This document shows, one piece after another, positions 1-5,234 of a stretch of DNA of 13,854 bases. The position numbers and the translations under genes are program-made. Numbering within the stretch: the stretch's first letter is position 1; each line of letters starts with the position of its first letter. The notes under the pieces are model-generated. The model worked only from the letters and a program-made list of their open reading frames with translations. It did not search any database and was not told the origin of the DNA. This DNA comes from an uncultured Prevotella sp. (lineage in GTDB: Bacteria > Bacteroidota > Bacteroidia > Bacteroidales > Bacteroidaceae): contig CALCHM010000101.1 in the NCBI GenBank assembly GCA_937901345.1, forward strand, positions 1-13,854. Direction: 5' to 3'.

Positions 1-203
1 TGATTGGTAAAGGATATTCTGTGAAGAGTGCGCAGATTGAAATGGAAATGATTGCAGAGGGTTATTACGGCACGAAATGCATGGTGGATATCAACCGCCA
101 GTATCGCGTGAACATGCCCATTCTGGATGCCGTTTACAACATCCTTTACGAGCGCATTTCTCCCAGCATTGAAATCAAATTGCTGACGGATTCGTTCAGA
201 TAA
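1..203 (+). CDS. gpsA: Glycerol-3-phosphate dehydrogenase [NAD(P)+], C-terminal fragment
   Basis: Only the 3' end is present; the gene is cut by the left edge of the window and its frame begins at base 3 (I-G-K-G-Y-S-V-K-S). The enzyme reduces dihydroxyacetone phosphate to sn-glycerol-3-phosphate in the cytoplasm, supplying the backbone for phospholipids. The visible 66 or so residues match the last helices of the family: a GKGYSVKSAQ-like segment, then AEGYYGTK, where bacterial GpsA proteins have AEGYYATK or similar, then a PILDAVYNILYE helix and a short polar end (LTDSFR). The GTG at base 21 is an internal Val codon, not a start. The stop at 201-203 is followed about 75 bases later by a strong intrinsic terminator, so this is probably the last gene of its transcript. 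The identification rests on recall of the conserved C-terminal motif. Confidence 0.88.
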   Translation, partial: IGKGYSVKSAQIEMEMIAEGYYGTKCMVDINRQYRVNMPILDAVYNILYERISPSIEIKLLTDSFR

Positions 204-276
204 TCTCAAGCGGTAAACAAATTCACGTTTGCCCCATGGCAATCTCGCTTGATTGATCGTTTCCGTATGAGTATTT

Positions 277-318
277 AAGCAGAGCGTATTTTCCCCCCGA
301 AAATACGCTCTGCTTTTT
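277..318 (+). terminator. Intrinsic terminator downstream of gpsA
   Basis: A 16-bp perfect stem (277-292 paired with 300-315, AGCAGAGCG...CGCTCTGCT) with a short C-rich loop ends in a run of T at 314-318. It is the clear end of the gpsA transcript. The stem also carries A residues on its left side, so it could act weakly on leftward transcripts too. Confidence 0.9.
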
Positions 319-581
319 ACATGTACAAAAATGTGTGATCATTTTGTAGCGATATGCCGGGGCATTTCGACATCTCTAGAATCAACATTCCTATGACAAT
401 TTTTTTCCTTTCTATTTCATGTATTAAAAAAGTCCAACTCATGAAACGGCAATAAAATGCCCCCAAACAAACTTTCAGCATCCTTTCCGTATTCTGTTTC
501 GGGACAACAAAAAAGTGAGCATGCTATTCTAACTTGAAATGAGGCAAAGAGAGAGGAACTTCTCCCAAAATATTTTGATAA
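316..581. other. Gene-free spacer between the gpsA terminator and the 42-bp array
   Basis: A/T-rich stretch without a plausible coding frame, RNA gene or Bacteroidota-type promoter that I could recognise. Short imperfect hairpins occur (for example around 355-366), but nothing supports a defined feature. Confidence 0.5.
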
Positions 582-819
582 TTGTCCGAGACGGTCGTCG
601 AGGACAATAAACGAGGCATTTTTTTGTCCGTGACGACCGTAGAGGATAAAAAACGAAGCAATTTTTTGTCCGTGACGACCGTAGAGGATAAAAAACGAGG
701 CAAATTTTTGTCCGTGACGACCGTAGAGGACAATAAACGAGGCAAATTTTTGTCCGTGACGACCGTCGGGGACAATAAACGAGGCATTTTTTTGTCCGTG
801 ACGACCGTCGGGGACAATT
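582..819 (+). repeat. Six 42-bp tandem units, each with a quasi-palindrome
   Basis: Units begin with TTGTCC at 582, 624, 666, 708, 750 and 792; the spacing is exactly 42 bases each time. Each unit contains TTGTCC, a 14-base core, then GGACAA (units 1, 4, 5, 6) or GGATAA (units 2, 3), followed by an A/T-rich spacer that includes ACGARGC and a T run. In units 5 and 6 the core GACGACCGTC is itself a palindrome around a 2-base centre. Unit 1 carries the reverse complement of that core (GACGGTCGTC). The C-to-T change in units 2 and 3 keeps a G-U pair only if the plus strand is the RNA. Because 42 is divisible by three and the units lack stops, several frames on both strands stay open; I regard those as by-products. 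No promoter of the local type was found just upstream. Function unknown. Confidence 0.9.
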
Positions 820-1045
820 GTGGTGACGGATTGGTTGCGTTCCATAGCGAATAGTTTGTTTACAGCAACAAAATGGGGATACCACAGCGGACTGCCCCCA
901 TTTGATTCAGGTTTTACGCATGACAATCTAACTATCACTGCAATCTCCCTGCGTCTGCGCCAGTGCAACGTTGATTTCTCCTAACAGCAACTGCGTAGGA
1001 GCAAAACGTTTCACCAATCCTTCAATGCGCAGTCTTCTAACGTCG
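820..1045. other. Gene-free spacer between the 42-bp array and the 11-bp array
   Basis: No convincing coding frame, promoter or structured element was seen. The frames that cross it are short and low-complexity, and are either extensions of the 42-bp array frames or unrelated to any family I know. Confidence 0.45.
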
Positions 1046-1089
1046 TTCGAACGCTATTCGAATGCCATTCGAACGCCATTGAAACACCA
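1046..1089. repeat. Four 11-bp tandem units (TTCGAAYGCCA-like)
   Basis: Units start at 1046, 1057, 1068 and 1079: TTCGAACGCTA, TTCGAATGCCA, TTCGAACGCCA and the degenerate TTGAAACACCA. Each of the first three holds the palindrome TTCGAA. The array lies directly beside the terminator at 1092-1132, and its bases 1066-1075 (CATTCGAACG) are the exact reverse complement of 1112-1121 inside that terminator. Confidence 0.8.
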
Positions 1090-1091
1090 TG

Positions 1092-1132
1092 AAAAAAGTC
1101 TACACCCGATTCGTTCGAATGTAGACTCTTTT
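1092..1132 (-). terminator. Terminator for the leftward fabI/TPR transcript (may be bidirectional)
   Basis: An 8-bp stem (AGTCTACA at 1097-1104 with TGTAGACT at 1120-1127) is flanked by A6 on the left and CTTTT on the right. Read leftward, it follows the TPR gene by about 80 bases and ends in a run of U, as expected for an intrinsic terminator. The 15-base loop contains TTCGAA. Confidence 0.75.
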
Positions 1133-1214
1133 GATAGGATTACTGATTCGCTACGCTCAAAAGCACGCACGTTGATGTGGATACACATATATATAATGGT
1201 GTACACGCAGTAAT

Positions 1215-1769
1215 TTAGTGACAACTTCCTTTATCGATTTTTGCCACACTTCCCTCAAATTGCTCCGCCAATTCGGGTTTGAGCGTGAGGGCTTGCTTGA
1301 GGTCGTCTGCCGCTCCGGAAAGGTCTTTCAAATGATGCTTTACCGCTCCGCGCGCCATGTAGGCCTCGGCAAAATCGGGCAAACGCGTGATAGCGTCGGT
1401 ATAGATGTTGAGCGCCTCTTCCCAACGTTTGTTTTGCTGAAGCAGGTTGCCGAGGCGAAGCACAACGTTTCCTGCTTCGGGTTTCTGTGTGAGGATGCTG
1501 TGATAGGCAGCAATGGCATTCTCCGTCTGACCGTCGATTGCCAAAATGTCTGCACGCAACAAAAGGTAGGCGAGTTGGGCGGGTTCCAACGTGACGAGTG
1601 CGTCAACATCAGTGAGCGCCTCCTTCGTTTGTCCCATCTGCACCAACGTCACTGCGCGTAAGGCGAGCGCCTGCTTATCTTCGGGGTTATTGGCAAGATG
1701 CTGTGTTAACAGTGCAATACCGGCAACAAATTGGTTGTCGCCAATCATTTTTTTTGCTTGTTCGAGCAT
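1215..1769 (-). CDS. Tetratricopeptide repeat protein
   Basis: A 184-residue cytoplasmic protein made almost entirely of TPR units. Four consecutive 34-residue repeats are visible at about 30-63, 64-97, 98-131 and 132-165, each with the small/large residue pattern of the family and ending in a Pro (LEP, QKP, RLP, LKP); a weaker helical pair probably fills residues 1-29. There is no signal peptide, membrane segment or catalytic domain. The last residues (GSVAKIDKGSCH) form a short tail. TPR arrays are scaffolds for protein contacts, so no enzymatic role can be assigned. The gene follows fabI on the same strand after 121 bases that hold a large inverted repeat, so co-transcription is possible but uncertain. 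The ATG chosen opens the first helix. Confidence 0.88.
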   Translation of the reverse strand: MLEQAKKMIGDNQFVAGIALLTQHLANNPEDKQALALRAVTLVQMGQTKEALTDVDALVTLEPAQLAYLLLRADILAIDGQTENAIAAYHSILTQKPEAGNVVLRLGNLLQQNKRWEEALNIYTDAITRLPDFAEAYMARGAVKHHLKDLSGAADDLKQALTLKPELAEQFEGSVAKIDKGSCH

Positions 1770-1794
1770 GGTGATTTATAGGTGACGAGGTAAT

Positions 1795-1876
1795 AAGGTT
1801 TTAAGGTTATGAGGTTGCCATTCGGGATGGGAAATGCCGGTCCCGCATGGTCTTTAAACCTCATAACCTTAAACCT
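1795..1876. repeat. Imperfect inverted repeat between fabI and the TPR gene
   Basis: Arms of about 20 bases (1795-1816 and 1857-1876) pair almost fully; the core AAGGTTATGAGGTT / AACCTCATAACCTT (1803-1816 / 1857-1870) is perfect, and one extra T breaks the outer part. The intervening segment holds a smaller CGGGA/TCCCG pair. It lacks a T run directly after the stem, so it may shape mRNA ends or processing rather than act as a classical terminator. Similar AAGGTT/AACCTT-rich spacers are, to my recollection, common in Bacteroidales. Confidence 0.7.
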
Positions 1877-1890
1877 AAAAATCTTATATA

Positions 1891-2748
1891 TTATCCGTAA
1901 ATGATCTTACCGTTTTCGTCTTCGAAGGCTTCTGTATCCTTAGAATACTGGTTCATAGCGCGGAGGCTCATACCCATGCTTGAGAAACCGCCATCGTGGA
2001 AGAGGTTCTGCATGGTAACTTTGCGCGTATAATCAGAGAACATCATAACGCAATAGTCAGCGCAATCATCAGCAGAAGCATTGCCCAGGGGAGACATCTT
2101 GTTGGCAAATGACATCAAGTCGTGCATACCCTTCACACCGTTACCCGCAGTTGTGGGCGTAGGCGACTGAGAAATTGTGTTGACACGTACGTGCTTTTCG
2201 CGACCGTAGATGTAACCGAAACTACGAGCGATACTTTCAAGAAGACTCTTAGCATCGGCCATATCGTTATAACCGAAGAACGTGCGCTGAGCAGCAACGT
2301 AAGAAAGTGCGATAACAGAACCATATTCTGCAATGGCATCCATCTTCTTTGCCACCTGCAACATCTTGTGGAAAGAGATTGCTGAAACGTCAAGAGTTTT
2401 ATCGAGGAAGTTGTAGTCGAGGTCGTCGTAAGTACGTTGCTTGCGCACGTTGGGACTCATGCCGATAGAGTGAAGCACAAAGTCAATCTTGCCACCGAGC
2501 AATTCCATAGACTGTTCGAACACCATCTTCAAGTCTTCCACGCTTGTAGCATCAGCAGGAATCACGGGAGCATTGAGTTTCTGAGATAGACCATCGAGTT
2601 CGCCCATACGCAAAGCGATAGGCGTATTGCTGAGTGTGATAATAGCACCTTCTTCAACAGCCTTTTCTGCTACTTTCCAAGCAATTGACTGTTCGTTGAG
2701 CGCGCCAAAGATGATACCGCGCTTACCCTTCAAAATATTGTTTGCCAT
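1891..2748 (-). CDS. fabI: Enoyl-[acyl-carrier-protein] reductase (NADH), FabI
   Basis: FabI catalyses the last, NAD(P)H-dependent step of each fatty-acid elongation cycle, reducing trans-2-enoyl-ACP in the cytoplasm. The 285-residue protein is slightly longer than E. coli FabI (262) because of an extended C-terminus. It shows the variant Rossmann glycine motif of the family (GALNEQSIAW, 15-24), the DAT segment at 66-68 where the cofactor adenine is bound, the HSIGMSP segment (93-99), and the catalytic pair Tyr160 and Lys167 in YNDMADAKSLLE, with the second conserved Tyr150 before it. The substrate-binding-loop region SQSPTPTTAG (193-202) corresponds to SAGPIRTLAASG in E. coli; its sequence is divergent in a way I associate with Bacteroidetes homologues. 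The ATG lies about 100 bases downstream of a good leftward promoter. The TPR gene follows it. Confidence 0.95.
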   Translation of the reverse strand: MANNILKGKRGIIFGALNEQSIAWKVAEKAVEEGAIITLSNTPIALRMGELDGLSQKLNAPVIPADATSVEDLKMVFEQSMELLGGKIDFVLHSIGMSPNVRKQRTYDDLDYNFLDKTLDVSAISFHKMLQVAKKMDAIAEYGSVIALSYVAAQRTFFGYNDMADAKSLLESIARSFGYIYGREKHVRVNTISQSPTPTTAGNGVKGMHDLMSFANKMSPLGNASADDCADYCVMMFSDYTRKVTMQNLFHDGGFSSMGMSLRAMNQYSKDTEAFEDENGKIIYG

Positions 2749-2851
2749 AATTATAAATGTTTTGAGGAGTGTACATCAAGCAGAAATGTTTGTGCATTTC
2801 GCACCAAGTCTGTCCTTCCACAATCCTCGTTAACTTTTCTTGAATTCTGCA

Positions 2852-2883
2852 CAAAGTTACTACTTCTGAGCAGTTTACCCAAT
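2852..2883 (-). promoter_or_regulatory. fabI promoter (Bacteroidota type)
   Basis: On the minus strand the -7 element reads TAACTTTG (2859 to 2852), an exact TAnnTTTG match. A -33 element ATTG (2883 to 2880), one base from TTTG, lies 20 bases upstream. Transcription would start near 2845, giving a leader of about 100 bases. Confidence 0.65.
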
Positions 2884-2963
2884 GAAAAGTTCCAAATTCC
2901 GCCTTCTAGGTTACTTTCAGTTGATATTTCCTACAATTTTTGTCATGTAGACTTTATTTTAAG

Positions 2964-2997
2964 TTGCGAATAGGGTGCAAGGTTGCACTTTGCGCAA
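2964..2997. promoter_or_regulatory. Operator-like nested palindrome between fabI and the rubredoxin gene
   Basis: A perfect 6-2-6 inverted repeat GTGCAA-GG-TTGCAC (2975-2988) sits inside a wider pair TTGCG (2964-2968) and CGCAA (2993-2997). It lies about 37 bases upstream of the -33 element of the rubredoxin promoter and about 80 bases from the divergent fabI promoter. The size and symmetry suit a dimeric regulator, but no regulator is identified. Confidence 0.45.
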
Positions 2998-3033
2998 TAT
3001 AAATTACGTCTATAAGTGTATAAATAAATTCTG

Positions 3034-3065
3034 TTTGTTGCATTCAGAAAAGCGTTGTACTTTTG
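3034..3065 (+). promoter_or_regulatory. Rubredoxin promoter (Bacteroidota type)
   Basis: TTTG at 3034-3037 and TACTTTTG at 3058-3065 (exact TAnnTTTG), 20 bases apart. The expected start near 3072 leaves a leader of about 75 bases before the ATG at 3147. Confidence 0.78.
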
Positions 3066-3146
3066 CACTGTAAACCTAAGGAACTTCACACCGAGGGTTA
3101 CACCAAACAATCGTAACTAATAATAAATTTAATAAAGCATAAAATT

Positions 3147-3308
3147 ATGGAAAAGTATCTTTGCACCGTTTGTGACTACGTTTATAACCCCGAACTCGGC
3201 GATCCCGAAGCAGGTATCGCTCCTGGTACAACTTTTGAAGAACTTCCCGAAGACTGGGTATGCCCTCTTTGCGGAATGGGAAAAGAAGTGTTTGAAGTCA
3301 CTGAATAA
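3147..3308 (+). CDS. Rubredoxin
   Basis: A 53-residue protein that is complete and typical for the family in length. It carries the two CxxC iron ligands, CTVC at 6-9 and CPLC at 39-42, plus the usual aromatic and proline framework: YVYNPELGDP near 11-20, GIAPGT at 23-28, and LPEDWVCPLCG at 33-43. Rubredoxins bind one Fe(Cys)4 centre and carry single electrons in the cytoplasm, often to oxygen or peroxide reductases in anaerobes. No such partner gene lies next to it: it has its own promoter, leader and terminator, so it appears monocistronic. The acidic C-terminus ends EVFEVTE. There is no Shine-Dalgarno site; the start lies in an A/T-rich leader as usual for the phylum. It is easily missed because of its size, but the identification is firm. 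Confidence 0.96.
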   Translation: MEKYLCTVCDYVYNPELGDPEAGIAPGTTFEELPEDWVCPLCGMGKEVFEVTE

Positions 3309-3379
3309 ACGAACTGCCGATGTGAAATCGGTGTCCTGCTGAATGAACTTTCAGTAACCCATGATGATAATTGAGTGTG

Positions 3380-3419
3380 TCTCCTGTGCTACTCCAAAAG
3401 TGGCATAGGAGATTTTTTT
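3380..3419 (+). terminator. Terminator of the rubredoxin gene
   Basis: A 13-bp stem (3380-3392 with 3400-3412) with two G-U pairs, loop TCCAAAA, followed by seven T (3413-3419). The wobble pairs keep the hairpin intact only in the rightward RNA. Confidence 0.9.
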
Positions 3420-3505
3420 GATGTCTCTAACGGAAGATGTTTCGGATTTTCATCTATAAAATAGCGGGATTGGTCGAGTGAGAAGGTTTAAAGAAATCAG
3501 AACAC

Positions 3506-3536
3506 TTTGTTGTTGGAAGGGAAGGTTTTACTTTTG
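3506..3536 (+). promoter_or_regulatory. Promoter of the Gly-rich-tail exported protein
   Basis: TTTG at 3506-3509 and TACTTTTG at 3529-3536, 19 bases apart. It overlaps the possible TTG start at 3507 of a longer reading frame, which shows that the true start must lie downstream, at 3612. Confidence 0.78.
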
Positions 3537-3611
3537 CTTCGGAAAAATGAAGGTGCGACGTTAGAAATTGCACTTCATTTCTTTTTATCAACCACCTTAA
3601 ACTGTATAGTT

Positions 3612-4091
3612 ATGAAGAAAATGTTTACCCTACTGATGCTCTTGACGATGAGCATGAGCACGGTTTTTGCTCAAACTCCCGACGGCGATAAAGCCGAAGA
3701 ACGCTTAAACCGCATGATTGAGCGTAAGGCGAAAGACTTAAAGTTGGACGACGCGACCGTAACCTGGTTTGCTCCGCTCTACAAGGAATATATGACGGCG
3801 CTTTTCGTGGTAAATCAAAAATATCGCGTGGAAAAGAAAGACCTTAACGATGCTGAGATTCTCGAAGCCATCGTAGGCAGTTTCTCACGCGCAGAGGAAG
3901 AAGTTGCCGTAAAGCGCACCTACTTTCTCAAGTTCCAAGAAAAACTCACTCCTCAGCAGTTACAGAACCTTTTCATGCCTCGTATGAACAGACCCGGCCA
4001 AGGCGGTCAGCGTGGCGGTTTTCCCCGAGGTGGAGGACAGCAGGGTTTCCAAGGACAAGGTAATTGGGGAGGCGGAGGTTCGGATTTTTAA
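3612..4091 (+). CDS. Exported Spy/CpxP-like helical protein with Gly/Arg-rich tail
   Basis: The 159-residue product begins with a signal peptide (MKKMFTLLMLLTMSMSTVFA, predicted cleavage before Gln21), so it should act in the periplasm. Residues 25-125 are a charged helical region with LKLDDAT (43-49), a WFAPLYKEY segment (52-60) and an LTPQQLQNLF segment (112-121) that recalls the LTxxQ motif of the Spy/CpxP family of periplasmic stress chaperones and metal-linked sensors. From about 126 the protein turns into a low-complexity tail of Gly, Gln, Arg and Phe (GGQRGGFPRGGG...) ending GGGGSDF. An upstream in-frame TTG at 3507 exists, but it lies inside the promoter and would bury the signal peptide. 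The next gene encodes a clear paralog of the core with a different tail. Family assignment is by motif resemblance only; the precise role is unknown. Confidence 0.85.
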   Translation: MKKMFTLLMLLTMSMSTVFAQTPDGDKAEERLNRMIERKAKDLKLDDATVTWFAPLYKEYMTALFVVNQKYRVEKKDLNDAEILEAIVGSFSRAEEEVAVKRTYFLKFQEKLTPQQLQNLFMPRMNRPGQGGQRGGFPRGGGQQGFQGQGNWGGGGSDF

Positions 4092-4126
4092 GTGGATTAA
4101 CCAACCACTAAGTTATTAGCAAAGAA

Positions 4127-4236
4127 AAGCCTACACCAATCTATCAAGGCTTGTTCGAACACCGTTCCCCAACACTAAATGAATCCGCGAGATGTTTCTT
4201 AACGAATCTTAAATTCGGAGAAGCATCTCGCGGATT
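4127..4236 (+). terminator. Hairpins after the Gly-rich-tail gene, possible transcript end
   Basis: A small AAGCCT/AGGCTT hairpin (4127-4152) is followed by a long one: 16 bp or more between 4182 and 4236 (AATCCGCGAGATG... paired with ...CATCTCGCGGATT) topped by an inner CGAAT/ATTCG hairpin. No T run follows, so this is not a classical terminator; it may protect the 3' end or leave read-through into the paralog. Confidence 0.5.
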
Positions 4237-4289
4237 ATCTATGAAAAGGGGGCATTTGTCGAATACTTCTGAAATTGGGTGAGAGCAAT

Positions 4290-4320
4290 CTTGCCGAGTA
4301 AAAGTAAATGCCTAAATTTG
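4290..4320 (+). promoter_or_regulatory. Promoter of the Cys-rich-tail exported protein
   Basis: -7 element TAAATTTG at 4313-4320 (exact TAnnTTTG) with a near-match -33 element CTTG at 4290-4293, 19 bases upstream. The leader would be about 67 bases. Confidence 0.68.
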
Positions 4321-4393
4321 CAGCATCAAGGTTACAGAACCTGTTTAAGAAGGATTAAAAACAAATTTACTAACGCAAAAAAATTAATGTATT

Positions 4394-5002
4394 ATGAAGA
4401 AATTAATGCTCTCTCTCGTTGTTCTCGCTATGAGTGCAACAACCGTATTTGCTCAGTGCCCCACGAAGGCAGGTAAGTGTGATGCCCCCAAGACTTGTGC
4501 TGACAAGACTGCTCAGTGTGCAGACCGTCTCGTTCAGGAAATGAAACTCGATGATGCTACAGCACAGTGGTTCAAACCGCTTTTTGCTGAATATCAACAG
4601 AAGTTGGCAGACGTTCGCGCAAAGTATTGCAACAAGGACAAGAAGGATTGCAAGAATTGCACAGACGCTGAAATCATGAAGCACTTGGAAGGCGCTATTG
4701 CATGTCAAGGCGACATCGCTGACGTTAAGAGCGCTTATCTCAAGAAATTTAAGGCAAAGTTGAACGCCAAGCAACTTCAAGTAATCTTCTGTCAGAAGAA
4801 GATGAAGGCAGGTAAGCACCCCATGGCACATAAGCATTTCGGCAAGAAGCACGGCAAGGCATGCAACATGAAGCATGGCAAGTGTGACAAGGACAAGAAG
4901 TGTGACAAGCATGGCGATAAGAAATGCGACAAGACTCAGAAATGCGACAAGGCTGGCGAAAAGAAGTGTGACGCGCCCAAGTGTGACAAGATCAAGAAGT
5001 AA
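4394..5002 (+). CDS. Exported helical protein with Cys/Lys/His-rich tail, probable metal binder
   Basis: The 202-residue product starts with a signal peptide (MKKLMLSLVVLAMSATTVFA, cleavage before Gln21). Its core, about 43-135, is paralogous to the preceding gene: MKLDDAT (50-56) for LKLDDAT, WFKPLFAEY (59-67) for WFAPLYKEY, and LNAKQLQVIF (123-132) for LTPQQLQNLF. Unlike that protein it has 16 cysteines, all after the signal peptide, at 22, 29, 35, 42, 79, 86, 89, 104, 133, 157, 164, 170, 178, 184, 192 and 197. The tail (about 137-202) alternates Lys, Cys, Asp and His in KCDK-type repeats with several His between 142 and 173. This suggests binding of soft or transition metals in the periplasm, or a redox-sensitive protein; neither is proven. 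It has its own promoter and a strong terminator. No Sec-independent or lipoprotein signal is present (no lipobox Cys at +1; residue 21 is Gln). Confidence 0.85.
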   Translation: MKKLMLSLVVLAMSATTVFAQCPTKAGKCDAPKTCADKTAQCADRLVQEMKLDDATAQWFKPLFAEYQQKLADVRAKYCNKDKKDCKNCTDAEIMKHLEGAIACQGDIADVKSAYLKKFKAKLNAKQLQVIFCQKKMKAGKHPMAHKHFGKKHGKACNMKHGKCDKDKKCDKHGDKKCDKTQKCDKAGEKKCDAPKCDKIKK

Positions 5003-5036
5003 TAATGCCCCGCGCATATCATAGTTGTAAATGTAA

Positions 5037-5073
5037 GGAGGAAGCATCGTGAGTGGTGCTTCCTCCATTTTTT
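5037..5073 (+). terminator. Terminator of the Cys-rich-tail gene
   Basis: A 12-bp stem (5037-5048 with 5055-5066; GGAGGAAGCATC paired with GGTGCTTCCTCC, one G-U pair) with a short loop, then T6 at 5068-5073. Confidence 0.92.
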
Positions 5074-5123
5074 GCGCACCCCCCATTTTATTTGAACCGT
5101 TTTAAACGAAATCGGAGCAACGG

Positions 5124-5185
5124 GCAAAAAAAACAGAGCAGGATGAAAAGAATTGGGCTACACCGCTTCTTCTCTCGCTGCTCTG
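5124..5185 (-). terminator. Terminator of the thrC transcript
   Basis: CAGAGCAG (5134-5141) pairs with CTGCTCTG (5178-5185); read leftward the stem is followed by a run of eight T (the A run at 5126-5133). It lies about 50 bases beyond the thrC stop. The loop is long (36 bases) with some additional imperfect pairing, so strength is uncertain. Confidence 0.7.
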
Positions 5186-5234
5186 ACATCAATTTTATTC
5201 ACTAAAAAACCGAAAGGTCAACTTGGTTTGGTTG

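Noticed and set aside
582..819. CRISPR array
   Set aside because: The 42-bp units are contiguous and similar throughout; there are no unique spacers of constant length and no cas genes.
417..968. Long open frames on both strands across the 42-bp array (for example 183 codons leftward and 90 codons rightward with SVTTVEDNKRG-type repeats)
   Set aside because: Several frames on both strands are open at once because the unit is 42 bases and lacks stops. There is no promoter and no non-repeat domain, and hairpin symmetry explains the conservation better.
971..1213. 80-codon rightward frame
   Set aside because: It runs through the 11-bp array and the terminator hairpin, has no recognisable domain, and its apparent start has no support.
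3507..3611. N-terminal extension of the Gly-rich-tail protein from TTG 3507
   Set aside because: It overlaps the promoter at 3506-3536 and would place the signal peptide internally; ATG 3612 is the sensible start.
4403..5086. 227-codon leftward frame opposite the Cys-rich-tail gene
   Set aside because: It is a shadow of the Lys/Cys/Asp-rich coding sequence, crosses the terminator and has no domain.
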